From an uncultured Ruminococcus sp. (GTDB lineage: Bacteria > Bacillota > Clostridia > Oscillospirales > Ruminococcaceae): 64,000 nt of DNA. Below the pieces are notes generated by a model, which was not told the DNA's origin, did not search any database, and saw nothing but the letters and a program-made list of their open reading frames with translations. The stretch is taken from contig UQAR01000002.1 in NCBI GenBank assembly GCA_900539095.1, positions 8,099-72,098 of the forward strand, read 5' to 3'. Below, one piece after another: positions 33,341-42,357 of this stretch (its first letter is position 1; every line of letters starts with the position of its first letter). A program made the translations under genes and the position numbers.

Positions 33341-34213
33341 ATGGAAAAAGATTTATTTACGCTTATCAATGAAAAGCTGTCAAGTTTGTCAAAGGGTCAC
33401 AAGCTTATTGCAAATTATATTCTTTCCCATTATGACAAGGCTGCTTTTATGACTGCTCAGAAACTGGGAAAGACCGTTGGTGTCAGCGAGTCAACAGTGG
33501 TGAGATTTGCCTCGGAGCTTGGCTATGACGGCTACCCTGCTTTGCAGAAAGGCTTGCAGGAGCTTATGAGAAATAAGCTCACCACAGTTCAGAGAATAGA
33601 GGTCACTTCCGATCTTATGAGCAGCGACAACGTGCTTGAAAAGGTGCTCAATCTGGATATCGAGAAGATAAGACGCACTCTTGAGGAAACCTCTAAAGAG
33701 GACTTTGACAACGCAGTGGATACCATAGTGTCTTGCAATACTCTTTACATAATGGGCACAAGAAGTGCAGCGTCTATTGCGTCATTCCTTGCTTATTATC
33801 TGGGACTTATTTTCCCTCATGTAAAGCTTGTTCAGAGCACCACGACTTCCGAACTGTTTGAAAAGATAATGAGGATAGATGAAAAGGACGCCATGATAGG
33901 CATTTCTTTCCCAAGATATTCAAAGCAGACTGTCAAGGCTTTGAAGTATGCAAAGAGTAATGGTGCTAACGTTATCGCAATAACAGACTCGAAAGCATCG
34001 CCTATTGCAAAGTACGCCGACAGTCTGCTCCTTGCGAGAAGTGATATGGCATCGTTCGTTGACTCCCTCGTTGCACCGCTGAGCCTTATAAACGCTCTTA
34101 TCGTTGCGGTATCAATAAGAAATATCGACAGAGTGTCGCAGACTTTTGAACGTCTTGAAAAGGTCTGGGCCGAATATGATGTTTACGCAAAAAGCGAGGA
34201 AGATACACAGTGA
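33341..34213 (+). CDS. MurR/RpiR family transcriptional regulator
   Basis: The 290-aa protein has an N-terminal helix-turn-helix (about 1-78, with AQKLGKTVGVSESTVVRFASELGYDGYPALQKGL) and a C-terminal SIS sugar-phosphate-binding domain (about 115-250, with LYIMGTRSAASIASFLAYYLG). Such proteins sense phosphosugars, for example MurNAc-6-P, and control sugar or cell-wall catabolism. No sugar operon is adjacent, so its target is not evident. The stop overlaps the next start (GTGA), indicating an operon with the flavoprotein gene. Confidence 0.9.
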   Translation: MEKDLFTLINEKLSSLSKGHKLIANYILSHYDKAAFMTAQKLGKTVGVSESTVVRFASELGYDGYPALQKGLQELMRNKLTTVQRIEVTSDLMSSDNVLEKVLNLDIEKIRRTLEETSKEDFDNAVDTIVSCNTLYIMGTRSAASIASFLAYYLGLIFPHVKLVQSTTTSELFEKIMRIDEKDAMIGISFPRYSKQTVKALKYAKSNGANVIAITDSKASPIAKYADSLLLARSDMASFVDSLVAPLSLINALIVAVSIRNIDRVSQTFERLEKVWAEYDVYAKSEEDTQ

Positions 34214-35445
34214 GAAGATTTGACGCAGTTATAGCAGGTGCAGGAGCGGCAGGAATGTTCTGTGCCGTCCAGCTCGGCTGGCGTGGAAAAAACGTGGCAG
34301 TCATCGAGCACAGCGGCTGTCAGGGCAGAAAGCTTATGATAACAGGAAAGGGCAGATGCAACGTCACAAACAACTGCACCGCTGACACTGTTATGAAAAA
34401 TATCCCACGCAACAGCAAGTTCATGTATTCTGCACTGAGCAGATTTGCACCTGAGGACGTTATGAGCTTTTTTGAGTGCCTTGGTGTGGAGCTTAAAACT
34501 GAGCGTGGCAACAGGGTGTTCCCTGTGAGCGACAACGCAAAGGATATCGTCAAGGCTCTTGTGAAAGCCTGCGAGGACTGCGGCGTGCAGTTTATCGACG
34601 ATGAAGTGAAAGAGCTTATCATCAAAGACGGCAGAGCAGAGGGCTTTAAGTGCGAGCATGGTGATTATTACGGCGAAAGCGTTATAGTGGCAACTGGCGG
34701 AAAGTCATATCCACGGACAGGTTCAACAGGCGACGGCTACAGGCTGGCAAAGGCTGTGGGCCATAAGGTCACGGCTATAACGCCGTCACTTTGCCCTGTG
34801 GTCACATATGAGCGTGAGGAATGTGCATCGGCAATGGGGCTTTCTCTTAGAAACTGTACCCTGACCCTCCGTGAAGAGAATAGGGAAAAGCCGCTTTTTC
34901 ACGAGCTTGGAGAAATGCTTTTCACACACTTTGGTTTGAGCGGACCGCTCGTGCTTTCGGCATCGGCACACCTTGGTGATATGAACAAGTCACGGTATTA
35001 TATGGATATCGACCTTAAACCTGCACTGAGCCATGAACAGCTCGACAGCAGGATACTTCGTGATTTCAGCGATTTTCCAAACAGGGATTTTCAGAACTCA
35101 CTGGGCAAACTGCTGCCCTCGAAGATAATACCCCTTATAATAAAAAGGTGCGGTATCGACCCTGAGAAAAAAGTAAATCAGATAACCCGTGAGGAGCGTG
35201 AAAGGCTTGTTTCCACTGTGAAAAAGCTTACGTTCACGGTGAAGTGTATGCGTCCTGTGGAGGAGGCTATAATCACTCGTGGAGGAGTTGATGTTTCACA
35301 GATAGACCCACGGTCAATGGAGTCAAAGCTGTGCAAAGGGCTTTACTTTATCGGCGAGGTGCTCGATGTTGACGCTTATACGGGGGGCTTTAATTTGCAG
35401 ATAGCGTTTTCCACGGCGTATAGCTGTGCGGATAAAATTGGATAA
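34210..35445 (+). CDS. HI0933/YhiN-like FAD-dependent oxidoreductase
   Basis: The 411-aa flavoprotein starts with a GTG that overlaps the previous stop. The N-terminal dinucleotide fold reads AVIAGAGAAGMFCAVQLG, followed by EHSGCQGRKLMITGKGRCNVTN, the HI0933 family hallmark. VATGGKSYPRTGSTGDGYRLA and the C-terminal GLYFIGEVLDVDAYTGGFNLQIAFSTAY complete the FAD site. The biochemical role of this family is unknown; it is cytoplasmic. The call of family is strong, function weak. Confidence 0.9.
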   Translation: MRRFDAVIAGAGAAGMFCAVQLGWRGKNVAVIEHSGCQGRKLMITGKGRCNVTNNCTADTVMKNIPRNSKFMYSALSRFAPEDVMSFFECLGVELKTERGNRVFPVSDNAKDIVKALVKACEDCGVQFIDDEVKELIIKDGRAEGFKCEHGDYYGESVIVATGGKSYPRTGSTGDGYRLAKAVGHKVTAITPSLCPVVTYEREECASAMGLSLRNCTLTLREENREKPLFHELGEMLFTHFGLSGPLVLSASAHLGDMNKSRYYMDIDLKPALSHEQLDSRILRDFSDFPNRDFQNSLGKLLPSKIIPLIIKRCGIDPEKKVNQITREERERLVSTVKKLTFTVKCMRPVEEAIITRGGVDVSQIDPRSMESKLCKGLYFIGEVLDVDAYTGGFNLQIAFSTAYSCADKIG

Positions 35446-35457
35446 GGAGATTTTGAT

Positions 35458-36789
35458 ATGGGAATAAATGTAGCTCTTGACGGACCTTCTGGTGCAGGAA
35501 AGTCCACTATCGCAAAGGCGGTAGCGAAAAAGCTTGAATATGTGTATGTTGATACAGGTGCGATGTACCGCTCTATAGCTTACTATGTTATAAGCAAGGG
35601 TGCAGACCTTTCTGACCCTGAGCAGATAAAGCCTCTGCTTGGTGAGATATCTATAAAGCTTTGCTATACAGAGGCAGGTCAGAGAGTGATGCTCAATGAC
35701 GAGGACGTTTCAGACAAGATAAGAACGCCTGAGATATCAATGGGTGCGTCAAAGGTGTCTGCTATACCTGAGGTGAGAGAGTTCTTGCTTGAACTTCAGA
35801 AGAATATCGCTAAAGAGAACAATATCATCATGGACGGCAGAGATATCGGCACGGTGGTATTGCCAAATGCTGACGTGAAGATATTCCTCACAGCCGCTCC
35901 TGAGGCAAGAGCAGAAAGACGTTTCAAGGAACTTCAGGAAAAAGGCGACAAGTCTACATATGACGAGGTATTGCAGGATATAATCCAGCGTGACTATAAC
36001 GATACTCACAGAGAGATAGCTCCGCTTAAAAAGGCTGAGGACGCCGTTGAGGTGGATTCTACTGAGCTGACGCTTGAAGAGTCTGTTGAGGCTATCTACA
36101 AGGTGATAACAGACAAGACTAAAAAAAAAGAGCGTAGGGCAAAGGAGATAATGCCTGTCAGACCTGTGAAAAAAGAGCACAGGCTCGGTCATTTCCATAT
36201 GTTCTGGTATACAGTGCTTAGATATATCGTTATCGGGCTTTATCATCTGTATTTCAATATCACATTTGAGGGCACAGAGAATATCCCGAAGGACGGCGGA
36301 AATATATTTGCATCAAATCACAGAAGTTATCAGGACCCTGTTTTTGTCGCACTGCCTACAAGAGTGCCTCTGTCTTATATGGCTAAGGAAGAGCTTTTTC
36401 ATCAGAATGTGTTCTTTACCCTGCTTATAAAGGCGTTCGGTGCTTTCCCTGTCACAAGAGGAAAGGGCGACACTCAGGTCATAGATACATCTATCGAAAA
36501 GCTTGAAAAGGGCAGGAACCTTGTTATATTCCCTGAAGGCACTCGTTCTAAGGACGGCAAGGTCGGCAAGGGCAAAACAGGTGTTGCACTGGTGGCAGCT
36601 GTGGCACAAGTGCCTGTCGTTCCTGTTGGCATAAATTTTGAGGGCAAGCTAAAGTTCAGAAAGCGTGTCGTAGTCAGGTTCGGCAAGCCGATAGTGCCTG
36701 CTGAGATAGGTGTGACTGCTACTGACCCTCATTCTCTGAAAAATATCAAGAATGAGATCATGAAAAATATCACGGAGCTGGTACATTAA
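35458..36789 (+). CDS. Fusion: cytidylate kinase and 1-acyl-glycerol-3-phosphate acyltransferase
   Basis: The 443-aa protein joins two enzymes normally encoded separately. Residues 1-220 are cytidylate kinase (CMP + ATP to CDP), with P-loop DGPSGAGKST (8-17), DTGAMYRS and the DGRDIGTVV motif (126-134). A Lys/Arg-rich linker (about 221-243) leads to PlsC-type acyltransferase (about 245-443) with the catalytic H-x4-D as His288 and Asp293 (SNHRSYQDP) and FPEGTRS at 358-364. The acyltransferase makes phosphatidic acid at the membrane, so CDP supply may be tethered to lipid synthesis. The frame is continuous with no sign of a frameshift. The next gene starts at the base after its stop. Confidence 0.92.
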   Translation: MGINVALDGPSGAGKSTIAKAVAKKLEYVYVDTGAMYRSIAYYVISKGADLSDPEQIKPLLGEISIKLCYTEAGQRVMLNDEDVSDKIRTPEISMGASKVSAIPEVREFLLELQKNIAKENNIIMDGRDIGTVVLPNADVKIFLTAAPEARAERRFKELQEKGDKSTYDEVLQDIIQRDYNDTHREIAPLKKAEDAVEVDSTELTLEESVEAIYKVITDKTKKKERRAKEIMPVRPVKKEHRLGHFHMFWYTVLRYIVIGLYHLYFNITFEGTENIPKDGGNIFASNHRSYQDPVFVALPTRVPLSYMAKEELFHQNVFFTLLIKAFGAFPVTRGKGDTQVIDTSIEKLEKGRNLVIFPEGTRSKDGKVGKGKTGVALVAAVAQVPVVPVGINFEGKLKFRKRVVVRFGKPIVPAEIGVTATDPHSLKNIKNEIMKNITELVH

Positions 36790-38748
36790 ATGTTAACAAA
36801 TTGTAAAATTTGCATTGCAAAGACCGCAGGTTTCTGTTTTGGTGTAGACAGAGCCGTAAAAATAGTGTATAATGAATTAGATAACCGAAATAATGTTGTA
36901 ACGTTAGGCCCAATCATTCACAATCCAAACGTAGTTTCTGACCTTGAGGCTAAGGGAGTGTATTCTACCGAGGTGGATAAGGTCACGAAAGACCAGACAG
37001 TTGTTATCAGATCCCACGGAGTTGGACTGGACGTGTATGACAAGCTTGCAAAGATAGGTGCAGAAGTCATCGACGCCACCTGTCCGTTTGTGGCGAGGAT
37101 ACACAAGATAGCAGCCGAAAAATCGGGCGAGGGATACGTTATTCTTATCGCAGGCGATGAGTTGCACCCTGAGGTAATGGGTATAAGAGGTCATTGCAGC
37201 GGAGAGAGTTATGTGTTCAGTTCATGTGACGATTTTGAAAATTTGGTGAAAGAGAAGGATTTTTCGTCAAAAAAGGTTGCAATTCTGGCTCAGACAACGT
37301 ATAATAAGAATATGTGGAGAAAGTGCGAAGAGCTTTTTGAGAGGTATCTGCCTGAGGCTGTGGTGTATAACACCATATGCAGTGCCACTTCTGAAAGACA
37401 GAAGGAGGCGGCGGAGCTTGCAAAGGCTGCCGACATAATGATAATAGTCGGAGGGCTGCACAGCTCCAATACTCACAAGCTGAAAGCCATATGTGAAGAA
37501 TATTGCAAATGCTGGCTTGTGGAGGACGCCGAAGGACTGAAGGCAAGTGATATTGACTTATCAGGTGCAAAATTTATCGGGATTTCTGCTGGTGCATCGA
37601 CGCCGGCTTATATAATCAAGGAGGTACAACAGACCATGAGTGAAATGTTGAACAATGTTGACGAAGAATTTAATTTTGAGGAGGAACTGGAAAAGACTCT
37701 GAAAAAAATACATACGGGAATGAAGGTAGAGGGCGTTGTCACCGATATCAATAACGGTGAAGTTGCCGTTGATATCGGAACAAAGCACACAGGCTATATT
37801 CCTGCATCTGAGCTTTCTGACGACCCTACAAAGAAACCTGAGGATATCGTAAGCGTAGGCGACAAGATCGATCTTATCGTTCTCAAGACAAACGATCAGG
37901 AAGGCATCGTTACACTTTCTAAGAAGAAGGTAGACGCAGTTCTCGGATTCCAGAAGATAGTTGAGGCTAAGGACGCTGATGCTACTCTTACAGGTACAGT
38001 TACAAACGTTGTTAAGGGCGGCGTACTCGTTTCTTCAAACGGCGTAAAGGTATTCATCCCTGCATCACAGGCAGCTCCAAGAAGAGATTTTGACCTTAAC
38101 GATCTGCTCAAACAGACAGTAAGTTTCAAGATCCTTGAGGTGAACGAGGCTAAGCAGAGAGCAGTTGGTTCTATCCGTGCAGTTGCAAGAGAGGAAAGAG
38201 CAGCAGCTCAGGCTAAGTTCTTTGAAACAGCTCAGATCGGTTCTGAGGTAGAGGGTACAGTTAAGTCTATCACAGATTACGGCGTATTTGTAGACCTTGG
38301 CGGAGTTGACGGTCTTATCAGAAGAATGGATCTTTCTTGGAACAGGATCAAGCACCCGTCAGATGTTGTTTCTGTTGGTGACAAGATCAAAGTTACTATC
38401 AAGGATATAGACAGCGAAACTAAGAAAGTTTCACTCACATACAAGAAGGCATCTGAGAACCCATGGGAGATCTTCAAGGCTAACTATGAGGTAGGTCAGG
38501 TAGTTAAGGCTACTGTTGTATCTATCACAAGCTTTGGTGCTTTCGCTCAGATCATTGACGGTATCGACGGTCTTATCCACATCTCTCAGATCGCTAACCA
38601 GAGAGTAAACAATGTTGCAGATATCCTTTCTGTAGGTCAGGTAGTTGACTGCCAGATCACAGAGATCGATTTCGACAAGAAGAGGATCAGCCTGTCTATG
38701 AGAGCTTTGCTTCCTGCTGACGACGAGGCTGCTGAGGACGCTGAATAA
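36790..38748 (+). CDS. ispH-rpsA: Fusion: IspH (HMBPP reductase) and ribosomal protein S1
   Basis: The 652-aa protein begins with IspH (about 1-285), the last enzyme of the MEP isoprenoid pathway. Its 4Fe-4S cysteines are Cys16 (AGFCFG), Cys98 (DATCPF) and Cys197 (TICSAT), and the conserved THK-type residues are near 228-230. A short acidic linker is followed by about four S1 RNA-binding domains (about 308-645; repeats such as GMKVEGVVTDI and GSEVEGTVKSITDYGVFVDLGGVDG). IspH-S1 fusions are known in clostridia. From about base 37700 the codon usage shifts to GTT/GCT/AAG-rich, as in the tsf and rpsB genes, which suggests high expression of the S1 part. Confidence 0.95.
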   Translation: MLTNCKICIAKTAGFCFGVDRAVKIVYNELDNRNNVVTLGPIIHNPNVVSDLEAKGVYSTEVDKVTKDQTVVIRSHGVGLDVYDKLAKIGAEVIDATCPFVARIHKIAAEKSGEGYVILIAGDELHPEVMGIRGHCSGESYVFSSCDDFENLVKEKDFSSKKVAILAQTTYNKNMWRKCEELFERYLPEAVVYNTICSATSERQKEAAELAKAADIMIIVGGLHSSNTHKLKAICEEYCKCWLVEDAEGLKASDIDLSGAKFIGISAGASTPAYIIKEVQQTMSEMLNNVDEEFNFEEELEKTLKKIHTGMKVEGVVTDINNGEVAVDIGTKHTGYIPASELSDDPTKKPEDIVSVGDKIDLIVLKTNDQEGIVTLSKKKVDAVLGFQKIVEAKDADATLTGTVTNVVKGGVLVSSNGVKVFIPASQAAPRRDFDLNDLLKQTVSFKILEVNEAKQRAVGSIRAVAREERAAAQAKFFETAQIGSEVEGTVKSITDYGVFVDLGGVDGLIRRMDLSWNRIKHPSDVVSVGDKIKVTIKDIDSETKKVSLTYKKASENPWEIFKANYEVGQVVKATVVSITSFGAFAQIIDGIDGLIHISQIANQRVNNVADILSVGQVVDCQITEIDFDKKRISLSMRALLPADDEAAEDAE

Positions 38749-38762
38749 GCAATAAAATTCAT

Positions 38763-38789
38763 GGGGGCGAGAAATCGCCCTCGTTTTTT
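38763..38789 (+). terminator. Terminator after ispH-rpsA
   Basis: GGGCGA and TCGCCC form a short GC-rich stem with a GAAA loop, followed by TCG and six Ts. Confidence 0.8.
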
Positions 38790-38800
38790 ATTTTGTATAA

Positions 38801-38842
38801 TATGACAATTTGTCAGTTTGTGGACTGACAAAAATCGTCATA
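38801..38842. promoter_or_regulatory. Nested 42-bp dyad upstream of the class A PBP gene
   Basis: Outer arms TATGAC (38801-38806) and GTCATA (38837-38842) enclose inner 9-bp arms TTTGTCAGT (38809-38817) and ACTGACAAA (38824-38832) around TTGTGG. There is no T-tract after it. It sits 45 bases upstream of the PBP -35 region, so it is more likely a protein-binding site than a terminator. Confidence 0.55.
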
Positions 38843-38886
38843 ATACTTAAAATCCTTAGTAAAAACTAAAGATTTACCGAAAAGAC

Positions 38887-38915
38887 TTAACTTTTTGATT
38901 CGTATGTGGTATAAT
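38887..38915 (+). promoter_or_regulatory. Promoter of the PBP gene
   Basis: TTAACT (38887-38892), 17-base spacer and TATAAT (38910-38915), about 38 bases before the ATG. The -35 is weak, consistent with need for an activator. Confidence 0.7.
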
Positions 38916-38952
38916 AATATCAGTTCAAATAAAGATACGAAAGGTTAAATTT

Positions 38953-41175
38953 ATGGATGAAATAAAAAACACGGCAGTGAAAAAACGCAAAAAGAAAAGA
39001 TCTACTAATCCTGCTGTCAGAGTTCTCAAAATATTGGGTACGGCTTTGCTGTCTATATTCCTGATACTCATTATCACTTGTTCGATATTTGCAACGGTTC
39101 TCACTATCTATGTGCTGAATTTTGCAGATACGACCACGACTATCAGCCTTGATAAGACGGAAACAAGCAATATTTCTAGATTTTTGTCTGTCAACCCTGA
39201 TTATGATGAAAACGATGAGGATTCACAGGAGTATGACCTCTATTATGCTCTGAAGAACAGCAACAAGCACGTCGTTTGGGCTGACCTTGAGGATATCCCG
39301 CAGTATGTTCAGGACGCTTTTGTTTACACCGAGGACGAGAGATTCTATTCTCACGACGGCGTTGACTTCAAGAGAACGTTCGCATCATTTGTAAACGTAT
39401 TTATCCCGATATACGGCGGCAGACAAATTGGTGGTTCGACGATCACACAGCAGACTATCAAGAATATCACGGGCGATGATTCACGAGATTCCATTCACGG
39501 TATCGAGCGTAAGATTCGAGAGATTTTCCGTTCCATAAATGTGGAAAAGACTTACACAAAGGAAGATATCCTGCAAAGCTATCTGAACCTTGTGCCGCTC
39601 ACAACTCAGGAGTATGATATCATCGGCGTTCAGGCTGCTGCAAACTTCTATTTTGGCAAGGACGTCAAGGACCTTAACCTTGCTGAGGCAGCGTCACTTG
39701 CTGGTATGACAAGCTGGCCTGCTGCTAACAACCCATATGATAATATGGAAAATAATAAGCTCAGACAGAAGTATACACTTGACCATATGCTGGAAAATGG
39801 TGCTATCTCTGAGCAGGAATACAACGAGGCACTCAATTATGAGCTTAAAATAACAGGCGACATCACCTATACAAGCTCAACTATCTATGAGGACGAAACT
39901 AAAGATCAGGGTCCGACATCTTATTTTATGGACGCTGCTATCAATCAGACGATACAGATAATCGCTGACTATTACGGTATTTCATGGGAGGACGCCTCTG
40001 CAAGACTTTATGACGGCGGATTTACTGCGTATACTACTGTTGACAGAGATATGCAGACGAAAGTCGAAAAGGAAATGCAGAAACAGAGCAATTTCACCAC
40101 TTATGAAATGAGCAAGAAAAACGATACTCTGTGGTCGGGCTTTGTTGCTATGGACTATCAGGGCAACGTTAAGGCTATCGTCGGCGGACGTGATAAAAAG
40201 ACAGATTCCAGAGGCTATAACATAGCTACTGATGCCACACGTTCACCAGGTTCTTGTATCAAGCCTATTGCGTCATACGCCCCTGCATTGGATCAGGACC
40301 TTATGACATGGTCAACCCTTTTCAAGGACGAGCCTATCACTATCAAAGTCAAGGGCAAGGAAAAAAAGTGGCCTGTAAACTATTCTGAAACCGGTGACAG
40401 TGCAAACTGGTCTGAGCAGTATCTCACAACTGTTGAAATGCTTACAAGATCACTTAATACACTTCCTGCACAGCTCATTCAGAAGATGAAACCAGCTTAT
40501 TCTTACAACTTCCTGAAAGAAAAGCTTGATATAACCACACTTGCTGATTCGGACGCTGACTACTCACCAGTTACTGTCGGTGGTCTTACCAACGGTACAA
40601 AGCTTGAAGAGCTTGTGGGTGCGTATATGATATTCGGCAACGGCGGTAAAAAGTATGATGTTACCTACGTTTCAAAGGTAGAGGACGTTGACGGCAATGC
40701 TATCTATGAAAAGAGCGACGGATACAAGCAGGCTATTAGCGAGTCTACAGCTTACGTTATGAACAGAATGATGCAGAACGTTATTACTCAGCAGAACGGT
40801 ACTGGTAGATACGCTAAGCTCAACAATACCGACCTTGTTGGTAAAACCGGTACTTCATCTGACTGGTATGACCTGTCATTTGTGGGCTGCACTCCTGACT
40901 ATGTTTCAGGTATCTGGATAGGTTATGAGAACCCTGCGACGATACCTACAAATGAGTACCAGAACATCGGTGCTATTTGGAAGAATGTTTTTGGCGATAT
41001 CGCTGAGCACGAAAAGCACAAGTCCTTTGACAAGACTTTCAAGATGCCTGATACGGTAGAAAAGCTCACCTATTGTACAAAGACCGGTAAGCTTGCGTCA
41101 AATTCATGCTACAGCACGGCGACTGGATATTATAAGAAATCCAACGAGCCTGAATATTGCAGCGGAAATCATTAA
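38953..41175 (+). CDS. Class A penicillin-binding protein (transglycosylase/transpeptidase)
   Basis: The 740-aa bifunctional enzyme polymerises and crosslinks peptidoglycan outside the membrane. A basic cytoplasmic tail (KKRKKKR) precedes one transmembrane helix (about 25-55). The GT51 transglycosylase has EDERFYSHDGVDFKRT (catalytic Glu) and GGSTITQQTIKN. The transpeptidase has SPGSCIKPIA (SxxK), TRSLNTLP (SxN) and VGKTGTSSDW (KTG). The C-terminus carries a short tail with two Cys and LTYCTKTGKLASNSC. Length is typical for PBP1a. It has its own promoter and terminator. Confidence 0.96.
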   Translation: MDEIKNTAVKKRKKKRSTNPAVRVLKILGTALLSIFLILIITCSIFATVLTIYVLNFADTTTTISLDKTETSNISRFLSVNPDYDENDEDSQEYDLYYALKNSNKHVVWADLEDIPQYVQDAFVYTEDERFYSHDGVDFKRTFASFVNVFIPIYGGRQIGGSTITQQTIKNITGDDSRDSIHGIERKIREIFRSINVEKTYTKEDILQSYLNLVPLTTQEYDIIGVQAAANFYFGKDVKDLNLAEAASLAGMTSWPAANNPYDNMENNKLRQKYTLDHMLENGAISEQEYNEALNYELKITGDITYTSSTIYEDETKDQGPTSYFMDAAINQTIQIIADYYGISWEDASARLYDGGFTAYTTVDRDMQTKVEKEMQKQSNFTTYEMSKKNDTLWSGFVAMDYQGNVKAIVGGRDKKTDSRGYNIATDATRSPGSCIKPIASYAPALDQDLMTWSTLFKDEPITIKVKGKEKKWPVNYSETGDSANWSEQYLTTVEMLTRSLNTLPAQLIQKMKPAYSYNFLKEKLDITTLADSDADYSPVTVGGLTNGTKLEELVGAYMIFGNGGKKYDVTYVSKVEDVDGNAIYEKSDGYKQAISESTAYVMNRMMQNVITQQNGTGRYAKLNNTDLVGKTGTSSDWYDLSFVGCTPDYVSGIWIGYENPATIPTNEYQNIGAIWKNVFGDIAEHEKHKSFDKTFKMPDTVEKLTYCTKTGKLASNSCYSTATGYYKKSNEPEYCSGNH

Positions 41176-41180
41176 AAATA

Positions 41181-41211
41181 AAAGCCTCCATGAAATTATG
41201 GAGGCTTTTTT
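41181..41211 (+). terminator. Terminator after the PBP gene
   Basis: Arms AAAGCCTCCAT and ATGGAGGCTTT (11 bp) with a GAAATT loop and a following T-run. The next gene starts 14 bases later, so it must be reached by readthrough or an unseen promoter. Confidence 0.88.
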
Positions 41212-41225
41212 GAAAGGAAATCAGT

Positions 41226-42344
41226 ATGGGAAATAAACTGCGAATGTGCGTGCCTTGCCATTTCGGGCTTGAAAGCGTGCTTGCGTATGAGATAAAAAAA
41301 GTTGGCGGAGATAATTTGACCACCACTGACGGCAAGATAAGCTTTGACGGCGATTTTGACGTGCTTGCAAAGGCAAATATGTGGATAGCCACAGGTGAGC
41401 GTGTGCTCATAGAGCTTGGAAGTTTCAGGGCGGAAAGCTTTGAACAGCTTTTTGACGGAGTAATGAAACTGCCTCTCGAGGACTTTATCGGCAGGGAGGA
41501 CGCTTTTCCTGTAAAAGGTCATGCACTCAATTCAAAGCTGCACTCTATCCCTGACTGTCAGAAGATAATAAAGAAAGCCTGCGTAAAAAGGCTTGAAAAG
41601 GCTTACGGAATAAGTTATTTTGAGGAAACTGCTCCCAAGCATCAGATACAGTTTGCCATACATAAGGACGTGGCAACTATCTATCTTGACACTTCGGGAG
41701 TTGGTCTGCACAAGCGTGGATACAGAAGAAATTCCAATGATGCACCTATCAAGGAAACACTTGCGGCAGGAATTGTTGACCTTGCCAGAGTTCGTGCGAA
41801 TTCTATTGTGGTAGACCCGATGTGCGGTTCGGGCACGTTCCTTATTGAGTCTGCATACAAGGCACTAAGAGTTGCTCCGGGTCTGAGAAGAAATTTTGCA
41901 GCAGAGCAGTGGTCGCAGATACCTGAAACTGCATGGCGTAACGCAAGGGCAGAGGCTATGGAGGCTATCGACAGACAGGGCGAGTTCAAGGCTTTCGGCT
42001 TTGATGTTGACGATATGGCTGTGGAGCTTACAAGAAACAACGCAAAAAAGGCTGGCGTGGCGTCAAAACTGACGGTCAAACAGCAGGATATCTCAAAATA
42101 CAGTCAGATCGAAGGTGCGATAACAATAGTCAACCCTCCATATGGCGAACGTATGCTGGAGATAAAAGAGGCTGAGGAGCTTTATAAGAAAATGGGTCAG
42201 AGGCTTTGCCCGTCAAGAGAGAACCCATGCTACATTATCTCGCCCCACGAGGAGTTTGAAAGTTTCTTCGGCAAAAAAGCTGATAAAAAGCGTAAGCTTT
42301 ACAACGGCATGATAAAATGCAATCTGTATATGTATTTCAAGTGA
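41226..42344 (+). CDS. THUMP-domain 23S rRNA guanine N2-methyltransferase (RlmL/YpsC-like)
   Basis: The 372-aa protein has an N-terminal THUMP RNA-binding domain (about 40-155) and a C-terminal class I SAM methyltransferase. The SAM site reads VVDPMCGSGTFLIE (about 197-210), and the catalytic NPPYGERM (about 303-310, N-P-P-Y) is the signature of amino-group N2-guanine methylation. It resembles the methyltransferase half of E. coli RlmL and Bacillus YpsC. The rRNA target is inferred from family. AAAGGA precedes the ATG. Confidence 0.9.
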   Translation: MGNKLRMCVPCHFGLESVLAYEIKKVGGDNLTTTDGKISFDGDFDVLAKANMWIATGERVLIELGSFRAESFEQLFDGVMKLPLEDFIGREDAFPVKGHALNSKLHSIPDCQKIIKKACVKRLEKAYGISYFEETAPKHQIQFAIHKDVATIYLDTSGVGLHKRGYRRNSNDAPIKETLAAGIVDLARVRANSIVVDPMCGSGTFLIESAYKALRVAPGLRRNFAAEQWSQIPETAWRNARAEAMEAIDRQGEFKAFGFDVDDMAVELTRNNAKKAGVASKLTVKQQDISKYSQIEGAITIVNPPYGERMLEIKEAEELYKKMGQRLCPSRENPCYIISPHEEFESFFGKKADKKRKLYNGMIKCNLYMYFK

Positions 42345-42357
42345 GGTGTGGGTCGGA

